Of a stretch of 53,754 bases of DNA, positions 31,848-39,561 are shown one piece after another. A model generated the notes under the pieces. The model saw only the letters and a program-made list of their open reading frames with translations, was not told the origin of the DNA and ran no database searches. Numbering within the stretch: the first letter of the stretch is position 1; the number at the start of each line of letters is the position of its first letter. The translations under genes and the position numbers were made by a program. Origin of the DNA: DAOTYH01 sp034435015 (lineage in GTDB: Bacteria; Chloroflexota; Anaerolineae; Aggregatilineales; UBA3940); contig DAOTYH010000084.1 in the NCBI GenBank assembly GCA_034435015.1, positions 1 to 53,754 of the forward strand, written 5' to 3'.

Positions 31848-33928
31848 GGTTCTATAACAACACGCTCAAGGAAGAGACGATCTGCACGGGCTGTATTGCC
31901 GTCAAAGATCGGGAGACGTTGCCCGGTACGCGGGAAGTACATGCCAACCGAGAGCGGATACAGCCCCGATGTGACGCCGCCGGGGGTCTGGATCATGCTG
32001 TACTGAAGGAAGATGTCGCGCGTCTGAAGCGTGCCGATCTGTACGCCAAGGCTGTCGCTCTGGGCCAGAATCACAACAGGGTTGCTGAGCAGATGGGCAA
32101 ACAAGGTTAATTCTGGGGGAGGGGGGCCGTCCACGCGCCAGTACGTAGTCAATTCAATCCAGTCTGCTGGACGAACGGTGTTACTGCGCACCTCATATCC
32201 CAGAAACGAGAGGTTGTAGCCAAAGGTAACCGGCAATGCGGCCAACTGCTGGACCCCCGATTCAGGCGGCCACGCAGTCGGCGCAGTAGTGATGAAGGCC
32301 CCTACTCGGTCGGCGATCTGTCGGCTGGCCTCGAAGCGCATCACGACGTCAGGACGGATGCCCGGTACATGCTCATCATGTGCAAAGCGCATCCAGGCCA
32401 GCAAAGGGCCGGGCAGATGGTCGTAATAATGTCCGCGCGGGAAGATAAGGCGCTGGGATTCACCACCGTTGGCCAGCACGAGACTCTGGGTGCAGTCAAA
32501 GTATCGGATGGGCAGGTTGTGTCGGTGCATCAGGTAAGAGAGCAATTCCTGATTGGTCAGTGCAAACGGTTCACGACTGCGGTCAACGGGTGAGCTGCAG
32601 ACAGACACAGGTGTCGGGTCGTGGTTAGAGTCCAGATAGCGGGCCAGCACACCCAGATCGGCCTGGTAGGCCAGCCGTACATCACCCAGAGTCGGCCAGA
32701 TCAGGAAGTAGTCCCGGAACGTCCAGACGGCATCCCCGGCGATCAGCACGGCCACCAGCCCTCCCACGACAGGCAACGCCACCCGGCGGGATAAAGCGGG
32801 CAGTTTCTGCCGAAGGACAATGTAGATGGTACGCAGGCCTATGGCGGGGAAGACAAAAACAATAGGCAGGATGACGGCCATGAATTCGAAGTCAGCTTTG
32901 CGCGGCAGTAAGGCTGTGGGGAGTAAGCCGACCAACAGCCACAAGACCGCCAGCCCGTAGGCTGGCCGCCGCCAGCGGGCGATGCACACCCCCAGCCCGA
33001 TCACCGTCAGGATGGCTATCACAGGCTCCATGACGGGGCGTCCGGGCAGGTTGTGGCTGGGGAGCATATCCCCTCTCAGAGCCAGCGCGGCCAGCGAGGA
33101 GATCAAGCGCCCCGGTATTTCGGCGATCAGGCCCGGCTGTTCAGCAATGGGGACTGGCTCGCGGGCGCCGGGGTGACGGGCAAGGAAGATAATCAAGGGC
33201 AGGCACAGCACAAAAGCTAGGCTCAGTGAATAGAGGATGTTGCCCCAGTGACGCCTGAGGTCCTGCCGGTTCACGATCCAACGGTAAGCCGCCAGCAGAG
33301 GCACCAACAGGAGCATCGTCCATGAGGTAACGTGGACATACTGGGTTGCCCCCAGCGCCAGCCCTCCTACTGTAAACCACATGCTGGAAGTTGCCTGATC
33401 CTGTGCGTCGAGGGCACGGGTGAGGGTATAAGCTACCACTACTGTTGCCAAAGGCAACAACGTGGCATGAAGTACTGATCGTCCCATCCATACCGGCCAG
33501 AAGCTGACTGCCAGCAGTCCCAGCGTCATAAGCGATACTCGTCTGCCAAAAAGACGGCGCATCAGACGGGCTGTGAGCGCCAGCGAGAGCATGGCCAGCC
33601 AGACAGAAGGCAGCCGCCACAGGATCAGGCCGCGCCCGGTGAGAGTCGTTGAGACTGCCAGAATCGCATAGTAGAGGCCCTCACGGGCGGGTTCTACCTC
33701 ATCGTAAATGACGGCGATGTCCCCTTCCCGCAGGCGGTCAGAGAGCTGAGCGTTGATCAACTCCTCGGCGTGCAGGCCGGGGGGAGTGACTCCCAACTGC
33801 CAGAGGCGGAAGAAGGCCGCCGCTATCAGCAGAGCGACCGCTACCCACATATACCAGTCCCTGAGTTGCTGGGATGGTGATAGGCGGTCGGGAGGAGGCT
33901 GATTTTCTACAGGTGTTGTATCAGGCAT
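31844..33928 (-). CDS. GT39/PMT-like integral membrane glycosyltransferase
   Basis: 694 residues. About 11-12 hydrophobic helices occupy residues 28-440, with the catalytic-type exposed loop after helix 1 (GVTPPGLHAEELINA), where acidic residues follow PPGLH. This is the layout of the ArnT/PMT superfamily using lipid-linked sugars. The C-terminal ~250 residues are an extracytoplasmic domain (LSFLGYEVRSNTVRPADWIELTTYWRV). It may modify surface lipids or proteins. It begins 10 bases after the CopD-like gene stop and overlaps rtcA, giving a three-gene operon. Confidence 0.78.
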   Translation of the reverse strand: MPDTTPVENQPPPDRLSPSQQLRDWYMWVAVALLIAAAFFRLWQLGVTPPGLHAEELINAQLSDRLREGDIAVIYDEVEPAREGLYYAILAVSTTLTGRGLILWRLPSVWLAMLSLALTARLMRRLFGRRVSLMTLGLLAVSFWPVWMGRSVLHATLLPLATVVVAYTLTRALDAQDQATSSMWFTVGGLALGATQYVHVTSWTMLLLVPLLAAYRWIVNRQDLRRHWGNILYSLSLAFVLCLPLIIFLARHPGAREPVPIAEQPGLIAEIPGRLISSLAALALRGDMLPSHNLPGRPVMEPVIAILTVIGLGVCIARWRRPAYGLAVLWLLVGLLPTALLPRKADFEFMAVILPIVFVFPAIGLRTIYIVLRQKLPALSRRVALPVVGGLVAVLIAGDAVWTFRDYFLIWPTLGDVRLAYQADLGVLARYLDSNHDPTPVSVCSSPVDRSREPFALTNQELLSYLMHRHNLPIRYFDCTQSLVLANGGESQRLIFPRGHYYDHLPGPLLAWMRFAHDEHVPGIRPDVVMRFEASRQIADRVGAFITTAPTAWPPESGVQQLAALPVTFGYNLSFLGYEVRSNTVRPADWIELTTYWRVDGPPPPELTLFAHLLSNPVVILAQSDSLGVQIGTLQTRDIFLQYSMIQTPGGVTSGLYPLSVGMYFPRTGQRLPIFDGNTARADRLFLERVVIEP

Positions 33929-33938
33929 GGTGAGGCCT

Positions 33939-34448
33939 CTACAGGGCTGTGATAAGGGCTGTCATCAGGAGCACCAGCCCGCCCAGCACCAGCATCAACA
34001 TGGTAAGGATGCGGAGGCGGCGGTAGAGTCTTTCCTCAGAAGCTTGCCCTTGAGCCGCATTGTGCCGGGCTGTCAACCGGGCACGGACAAGGGCAGGCTG
34101 AATGCCGGCCTGTAAGATGACGCTGATCACGATCATCAGCACGACCAGAATATGCTTGATAAACATTCCCACAGACCAGGCATCCGTGATCTTCAAAAAA
34201 CCCTGATAGTGGGGGTCGCCGCCCATCTGGATCATGCCGGTGACCAACAGCACGATCAGGCTGATATTGGCAAGGGGACGGAAACGCTGTTCCAGCGCAT
34301 CAAGCACCTGCCTGCCTTTTGGGGTCTGCCCCTCAAGATGCAGTAATGCAGGCCATGCGATCAGTGTCAGGGTTGTTAACCCCCCCAGCCAGAGCACTGT
34401 GGCCAGCAGATGTAACCAGTAATTGAGAGCCAAGATCAGCACAGGCAT
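33939..34448 (-). CDS. CopD-like membrane protein
   Basis: 169 residues with four membrane helices. His in the first helix (NYWLHLLATVLWLGGL) and in the third (IKHILVVLMIV) resembles the CopD domain, which is linked to copper resistance or heme-like electron transfer. I start at ATG 34448; 44 preceding codons run into the divergent promoter region and are not membrane-like. First gene of the operon with the glycosyltransferase and rtcA. Confidence 0.7.
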   Translation of the reverse strand: MPVLILALNYWLHLLATVLWLGGLTTLTLIAWPALLHLEGQTPKGRQVLDALEQRFRPLANISLIVLLVTGMIQMGGDPHYQGFLKITDAWSVGMFIKHILVVLMIVISVILQAGIQPALVRARLTARHNAAQGQASEERLYRRLRILTMLMLVLGGLVLLMTALITAL

Positions 34449-34563
34449 AAGGCGATTATAAAGCGTTTGATTGAAAGCGGAAAGAAATAGGTTTAACTTA
34501 ATTTGGCAGAAGTACACTAAGCGTGCTATTCTGCCCTCCATATCTTTTTCAGGCAGGTTGCAT

Positions 34564-35826
34564 ATGCCGCCGCTAGGCACATTGTTTGCCCGCTTTGGGC
34601 TGGCGCTGTTTCTGGGATTCCTGATCGGCTTAGAGAGAGAACGCGATAAGCCGCTGATTTTCGCGGGGATGAGAACTTTCGCGCTGATCAGCCTGTTGGG
34701 TGCAGTCCTGGCTTTCGTCGCTGAACAGTTTGTTGGCCAGTGGATGTTTGTGGCTGGCTTTGTAGCTGTGGCCGCTTTTGCGCTCCTGTCTCATTTTCAG
34801 GGGCTGGAAACAGGTCATGTCGGCACAACTACTGAGGTAGCCTTCTTAATAGCTTTCTTGCTGGGTGCGCTGGTCTATTGGGACTTGCTGATACTGGCCG
34901 CCGCTGTGACGGTGGCCGTGGTGCTGGTCCTGAGTTTCAAACCCAACCTTCAGAGTTTCGCGGCGAACATTGACCGTCAGGACATCTGGGCTGGTCTTGA
35001 GTTTGCGGTCGTCTGGGTGATCGTCCTTCCCCTATTGCCCAACCGGACGTACGGCCCGCTGGATGTGCTCAATCCATACCAGATATGGCTGATGGTGGTG
35101 CTGGTGGCCGGCCTCAACCTGTTCGGTTATATCCTCTCACAGGTCTACGGACGGGGGCGAAGCATCGGGCTGACCGGTGCGTTGGGCGGCCTTGTTTCAA
35201 GTACAGGCGTCACCTTCCAGTTTGCCCGTCGGAGCAAAACCAAGCAGGAACAACAGGATGCGCCGTTGTTCGCCTTTGCCATCACCATCGCTTCGATAGG
35301 CATGTATCTGCGGGCGCAGGCTCTTGTATTTGTCATCAATCGTTCACTTGGAGTCTCGATCCTGCCGCCCATGCTGACCGGCGCTCTCATCTTGGCCTTG
35401 GGCGCTCTGTGGCTGTGGCGGCAGATCAACCGCGCTGATACCAGCCAGCAGGAGCCAACCGGCAAGGCGGCACGTAGTCCATTTGCGCTGGGGCCTGCTC
35501 TCCAGTTCGGGGCTATTTTTGCTGTCGTACTGCTTGCTTCTAAAGCCGCTCAAGTCTATCTTGGCGAGGCAGGCACATACCTGTCGAGCTTGGCAGGGGG
35601 ATTGGTAGGTCTGGATGCCGTGATACTCTCCATGGCACAGCTAGCTGATTCTGCTATTCCTCCGAGTGTAGCGTCTCACGGAGTGGTACTTGGCACAGCC
35701 GCAAACATGCTTTTTAAGGGAGTAATCACCCTATTGCTGGGTTCTCAGTCTATCCGCCGGTATATCATGCCGCTGTTTGCTATAGCGGCCATCGCAAGCG
35801 CAGGGGTTGCCTTTCTGTTGCCGTAA
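34564..35826 (+). CDS. MgtC/SapB family membrane protein with DUF4010 domain
   Basis: 420 residues, about 11-12 helices. The N-terminal 140 residues match MgtC/SapB (FGLALFLGFLIGLERE, GMRTFALISLLGAVLA, LTTEV-like TTTEVAFLIAFLLGALVYW). The C-terminal part fits DUF4010 (GLTGALGGLVSSTGVTFQFA, LSSLAGGLVGLDAVILSMAQLA). Function unclear; Mg homeostasis has been proposed for relatives. I start at ATG 34564 since the 31 upstream codons are polar and overlap the divergent regulatory region. A YqhA protein follows by 47 bases. Confidence 0.85.
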   Translation: MPPLGTLFARFGLALFLGFLIGLERERDKPLIFAGMRTFALISLLGAVLAFVAEQFVGQWMFVAGFVAVAAFALLSHFQGLETGHVGTTTEVAFLIAFLLGALVYWDLLILAAAVTVAVVLVLSFKPNLQSFAANIDRQDIWAGLEFAVVWVIVLPLLPNRTYGPLDVLNPYQIWLMVVLVAGLNLFGYILSQVYGRGRSIGLTGALGGLVSSTGVTFQFARRSKTKQEQQDAPLFAFAITIASIGMYLRAQALVFVINRSLGVSILPPMLTGALILALGALWLWRQINRADTSQQEPTGKAARSPFALGPALQFGAIFAVVLLASKAAQVYLGEAGTYLSSLAGGLVGLDAVILSMAQLADSAIPPSVASHGVVLGTAANMLFKGVITLLLGSQSIRRYIMPLFAIAAIASAGVAFLLP

Positions 35827-35873
35827 AGCTGTTCGCGGTCAAGTGAGCCGATCAGAGGAGGTACAGTTTCATC

Positions 35874-36326
35874 ATGAGGAAATTGCTACAACAGTCTCGT
35901 TATCTGGTCCTATTTGCCGTTGTCTTTCCCCTCATAGCGTCTATAGCCGCCTTTGCCTGGGGAGGCTATCAAACTATTCAGGCAGTTATTCGTTTGTTCA
36001 CCGGTTACAACACTTCTTCCTCCATCATCTTAGACTCGATCAAGTTGATGGATACCTTTCTGGTAGCGCTGGCCCTCTTGATCTTCGCGGTGGCTGTCTA
36101 TGAGCTGTTTATAGGCGACTTGGATATGCCGGAGTGGCTGGTTATCCGTAATTTTCAGGGCCTGAAGGCTAAGCTGAGCAGTGTGGTGGTGCTGGTCATG
36201 GCGATCACTTTTCTAGAGCACCTTGTCAGATGGGATGACGCACTAGAGACACTTTTCTTCGGCTTGGCGGTAGCTGTTGTTTCAGCCGCTTTGCTTGCAT
36301 TCAGCCAGTTTGCAAAGGATGAGTAA
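35874..36326 (+). CDS. YqhA/UPF0114 family membrane protein
   Basis: 150 residues with about four helices. The motif DSIKLMDTFLVALALLIFAVAVYELFI, followed by GLKAKLSSVVVLVMAITFLEH, is characteristic of YqhA. Function unknown. A strong GAGGAGG lies 10 bases upstream of ATG. The trans-sulfuration gene begins 6 bases after its stop, indicating co-transcription. Confidence 0.85.
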   Translation: MRKLLQQSRYLVLFAVVFPLIASIAAFAWGGYQTIQAVIRLFTGYNTSSSIILDSIKLMDTFLVALALLIFAVAVYELFIGDLDMPEWLVIRNFQGLKAKLSSVVVLVMAITFLEHLVRWDDALETLFFGLAVAVVSAALLAFSQFAKDE

Positions 36327-36332
36327 CCCCCT

Positions 36333-37553
36333 ATGTCAGAGGAAAAGAGCATCTACACGCTGGCGGTCCGGGCCGGTTACACGCCCCCTGCCGACCGGGC
36401 CATCCCTGCTGTCCACCCTATCGTGCCGTCGGTTGGGTTTGTCCACCCCACCATGCAGGAGGCTGAACAGGCGCTTGGGCTGGTGGCGGCACGTCCTGAT
36501 GACCCGGCTAGTTACGTGTACTCGCGTCATGGCGGCCCTAACCAGGCCGCTTTCGAACAAGCAGTTGCCAGCCTGGAGGGGGCGGAAGCGGCGGCCTGCT
36601 TAAGCAGTGGCATGGCCGCTCTTTACGCCGCTGTGCTGGCTGTAGTCCAGCCAGCAGGTACCATCGTTGCCGCCGAGCAGTTATACGGGGTCACTCGTTC
36701 CCTGCTGGACTGGCTTGCCGCTAACATGGGCATGAAAGTACATTATGCGGACTTTCTCGACCGAGAGTCGGTATGCCATACGATTGAGGACAGGGCGCCT
36801 GACGCTGTGCTCTGTGAGGTGTTGACCAATCCGTTAGCGCGTGTTGTAGAGGTAGATGCCATTGCGGATTCAGCCCGCCGGGCAGGGGCAACCCTGATTG
36901 TAGATAACACTTTTGCTACTCCCTTCCTGCTCCGCCCGCTTGGACTGGGGGCCGGGCTGGTTGTACATAGCGCGACCAAGTTCCTGAACGGTCATGGAGA
37001 TATGCTGGGCGGTGTAGTGGCTGGGCGTGCAGAGTTGGTTGACAAAGTCTACGCAGTACGCAAACTGCTGGGGGCCGCGCTGGGGGCTTTCGATGCCTGG
37101 CTGGCCCTGCGCGGGTTGAGAACGCTGGCTGTGCGGATGCGTCAGTCCTGTGAGAACGCCCGGCACATTGCAGAGCGGCTGGCCGCTCACAGAGGCATTC
37201 GGCTGGTGTATTATCCCGGTCTCCCTTCCGATGCCGGTCATACAGCCGCCTCCCGCCTGTTCCGCAGGGGATATTATGGCAGTCTGATGGCGTTCGAGAT
37301 CAACGGCCTTGACCGCGCGGGGGTCTTTGCCTTTATGGAGCATCTCCGTATCATCCGCCCTGTCACCAGTCTGGGAGATGTCTACAGCCTGATTCTGCAC
37401 CCTGCCAGCTCTTCGCATCGTGCCCTGTCACCTGAGCAAAGGGAGGCGCTCGGCATTCATGAGGGTACGCTCCGCCTGTCGGCGGGTATTGAGGATGCAG
37501 ACGACCTGGTTGACGATCTGAGGCAGGCGTTGCAGGCGGTTGGCGCCGGCTAG
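36333..37553 (+). CDS. Trans-sulfuration family PLP enzyme (methionine gamma-lyase / cystathionine synthase-lyase type)
   Basis: 406 residues. Fold-type I Cys/Met metabolism enzyme. Motifs: YSRHGGPNQAAFEQAVASLEG near residue 70, CLSSGMAALYA (phosphate loop), VDNTFATPFLLRP (Asp to PLP nitrogen) and Schiff-base Lys in HSATKFLNGHGD. The C-terminal SLGDVYSLILHPASSSH is typical of methionine gamma-lyase and O-acetylhomoserine sulfhydrylase. I cannot choose between lyase and synthase. ATG lies 6 bases after yqhA. The last codon and stop are part of a 37-bp repeat that recurs 70 bp downstream. Confidence 0.88.
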   Translation: MSEEKSIYTLAVRAGYTPPADRAIPAVHPIVPSVGFVHPTMQEAEQALGLVAARPDDPASYVYSRHGGPNQAAFEQAVASLEGAEAAACLSSGMAALYAAVLAVVQPAGTIVAAEQLYGVTRSLLDWLAANMGMKVHYADFLDRESVCHTIEDRAPDAVLCEVLTNPLARVVEVDAIADSARRAGATLIVDNTFATPFLLRPLGLGAGLVVHSATKFLNGHGDMLGGVVAGRAELVDKVYAVRKLLGAALGAFDAWLALRGLRTLAVRMRQSCENARHIAERLAAHRGIRLVYYPGLPSDAGHTAASRLFRRGYYGSLMAFEINGLDRAGVFAFMEHLRIIRPVTSLGDVYSLILHPASSSHRALSPEQREALGIHEGTLRLSAGIEDADDLVDDLRQALQAVGAG

Positions 37554-37582
37554 TATCATCTACACGTCAAGGAGAACGCCCT
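37546..37582 (+). repeat. 37-bp direct repeat, copy 1 (over trans-sulfuration stop codon)
   Basis: Perfect copy of 37616-37652, beginning in the last two codons and stop (CCGGCTAG). It also contains AAGGAG. Confidence 0.9.
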
Positions 37583-37615
37583 TTGCTCTTCCGGGTCAGG
37601 GGCGACGGTCGTGAT

Positions 37616-37652
37616 CCGGCTAGTATCATCTACACGTCAAGGAGAACGCCCT
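37616..37652 (+). repeat. 37-bp direct repeat, copy 2
   Basis: Identical over 37 bp to copy 1 with a 70-bp offset. Bases upstream of copy 2 resemble the 3' end of the gene only loosely, so a small tandem duplication with later change is likely. It lies just before the ABC-operon promoter. Confidence 0.9.
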
Positions 37653-37656
37653 ATCC

Positions 37657-37686
37657 TTGACAAACCCCTTGGGTGGGATGTATTAT
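37657..37686 (+). promoter_or_regulatory. Promoter upstream of ABC operon
   Basis: TTGACA (37657-37662), 18-base spacer and TATTAT (37681-37686). The predicted transcript starts near 37693, 155 bases before the ATPase start. Confidence 0.75.
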
Positions 37687-37699
37687 CCACCTGCGTGCC

Positions 37700-37769
37700 A
37701 AGTGCCGTAGCCAGTCTGCGAATTCGTCTCAGGCGATTTCGTTAATCGCTGGTATGGCACTTTTTCTTT
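37700..37769 (+). terminator. Terminator-like hairpin in the ABC-operon leader (attenuator or end of a small RNA)
   Basis: AAGTGCCGTA-g-CCAG (37700-37714) pairs with CTGGTATGGCACTT (37749-37762), 14 bp with one bulged G and one G-U pair, followed by TTTTTCTTT. The loop contains a second small hairpin GCGATT/AATCGC. Since a strong promoter lies just upstream, the structure either attenuates the ABC operon, ends a ~75-base RNA, or terminates read-through from the trans-sulfuration gene. Confidence 0.65.
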
Positions 37770-37847
37770 AAGTGTTCAGTGAAGAGATCTCAAAGTGCTG
37801 TGTCTGCCTTTTGCAACCCTGACGAAGTGCCTCTCTGAGGAGGGAAA

Positions 37848-38804
37848 ATGATCCAAGTCGAAGGGCTTACGAAGTATTATGGGGACTTTAAGGCCATTGA
37901 CAGCCTTTCTTTCCATGTGGATACGGGGGAGATAGTCGGCTTTCTTGGCCCCAACGGGGCAGGAAAGACGACTACCATGCGTATTCTGACCGGCTACATG
38001 CCTCCTACGGAGGGACGGGCTACCATTGCCGGCTTTGATGTATTTGAACAGTCGCTGGAAGTGCGGCGTCAGATCGGATACCTGCCGGAGACAGTCCCTC
38101 TCTATAAGGAGTTGTCCGTCTGGCAATACGTGGATTATATGGCCAGTCTGCGCGGGCTGAGTGGTGAGGAACGCGCTGAGCGTGTCGAGGAAGCGCTCGG
38201 TATGGTGGACATGCTTGACCGGGCAGACAGCATGATCGAGAGCCTCTCCAAGGGAATGCGCCAGCGTGTTGGGCTGGCTCAGGCGCTGGTTCACCGTCCG
38301 CAAGTGCTCATCCTCGATGAGCCTACTATTGGTCTTGACCCCCGTCAGGTGCGTGAAGTCCGTGAGTTGATCCGTGAGATTGGCAAGGAGCGGACGGTGC
38401 TTCTCAGCACCCACATCCTGTCAGAGGTCAGCCAGCTCTGTTCCCGTATCCTTGTGATCAACAAAGGGCGGATCGTCGCTGAGGACAGCCCGGAGACATT
38501 GTCAGCCCGCTTGCAGGGTACGAAACGCTTCTTTGTACGTGTTGGGAATGCCTCACCAGAAGAGGTGGCTTCGGCTCTGCGCGGGTTGCAGAATGTCACC
38601 GGCGTTGAGGTAGTTGAACATGGTGTCGAGGTGACTTCCAACCAAGATTTTGACGCACGGCCAGTGGTAGCGGCTACAGTGGTCGGGCGTTCGTGGGACC
38701 TGCTGGAATTGCGGCCTATTGATCTGTCGCTGGAGGACATCTTCTTGCAGTTGACTACTGAGGAAGCGCCGTTGGAGGAAGAAGAAGTGGAGGAGGTTAG
38801 CTGA
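37848..38804 (+). CDS. ABC transporter ATP-binding protein (GldA-like)
   Basis: 318 residues. Walker A GPNGAGKTTT near residue 40, signature LSKGMRQRVGLAQAL, Walker B VLILDEPTIGLDP and the switch His in LLSTHILSEV are all present. The C-terminal ~90 residues form an extra domain ending in an acidic tail, as in ABC-2 type ATPases of the GldA/NatA/CcmA group. It powers the permease encoded 1 base downstream. GAGGAGG lies 5 bases before ATG. Because it is followed by a GldF-like permease, a GldG-like and a DUF4340 protein, it belongs to the Gld-type auxiliary ABC system. Confidence 0.92.
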   Translation: MIQVEGLTKYYGDFKAIDSLSFHVDTGEIVGFLGPNGAGKTTTMRILTGYMPPTEGRATIAGFDVFEQSLEVRRQIGYLPETVPLYKELSVWQYVDYMASLRGLSGEERAERVEEALGMVDMLDRADSMIESLSKGMRQRVGLAQALVHRPQVLILDEPTIGLDPRQVREVRELIREIGKERTVLLSTHILSEVSQLCSRILVINKGRIVAEDSPETLSARLQGTKRFFVRVGNASPEEVASALRGLQNVTGVEVVEHGVEVTSNQDFDARPVVAATVVGRSWDLLELRPIDLSLEDIFLQLTTEEAPLEEEEVEEVS

Positions 38805-38805
38805 G

Positions 38806-39561
38806 ATGCGGGAGATCGGTCGCTCTTTCCGTACCATGTGGGTGATATTCAAGCACGAGTTTTCGCTCTACTTCATCTCACCCATTGTCTATTTCATCGG
38901 CTCGGTGTGGCTTCTGATCGCCGGCTTCTTCTTTGCCAACTCGTTGTCTTTCTTCAATCAGGGCTTTGCTGAGCCGACGATGGCCTATACCCTCAGCCCA
39001 ATGGGATTTCTGATGATCTTCATTGCGCCGGCCCTGACGATGCGGCTGGTCTCAGATGAGATACGGGCCGGGACACATGAACTGCTGTTTACCTCGCCCG
39101 TGCGCGACTGGGAGATCATCGTAGGCAAGTGGCTGGCTTCGTGGGCTGTTATCACGATCTTCATCCTGATCACCCTGCTGTATCCCGCTCTGCTTGTCTG
39201 GCGCGGCTCTCCCGATCAGGGTGTGATCCTGACGGGTTATCTGGGCCTATGGCTGTTGAGCGGCGCTACGCTGGCGGTGGGTGTTCTGGCTTCCTCCTTG
39301 ACTCAGTATCAGTTGGTCGCCTTCATCGTAGGGTTGGCCGCCACGCTCTTTCTGTGGCTGGCCGACTCAGGCAGTAACCTGATCATGAACCCCACCATCG
39401 TTGAGATACTGACTCAGATCGGCACTCGCACCCACTTTCGGGATCAGCTCCTTTCACGGGGGCTGATTGACCCGGTTGACATTGTGTACTTTGTCGGCAT
39501 CATGGCTATTTCACTGTTTCTCGCCACACAGATACTCGGCACGAGGAGGTGGCGCGCGTGA
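38806..39561 (+). CDS. ABC-2 type permease (GldF-like)
   Basis: 251 residues with six helices. FKHEFSLYFISPIVYFIGSVW, ALTMRLVSDEIRAGTHELLFTSPV and the GDP-like PVRDWEIIVGKWLASW loop are characteristic of the ABC-2 permease family related to GldF and YhaP. Its ATG is one base after the ATPase stop. Its last four bases overlap the start of the GldG-like gene (GTGA). Confidence 0.92.
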   Translation: MREIGRSFRTMWVIFKHEFSLYFISPIVYFIGSVWLLIAGFFFANSLSFFNQGFAEPTMAYTLSPMGFLMIFIAPALTMRLVSDEIRAGTHELLFTSPVRDWEIIVGKWLASWAVITIFILITLLYPALLVWRGSPDQGVILTGYLGLWLLSGATLAVGVLASSLTQYQLVAFIVGLAATLFLWLADSGSNLIMNPTIVEILTQIGTRTHFRDQLLSRGLIDPVDIVYFVGIMAISLFLATQILGTRRWRA

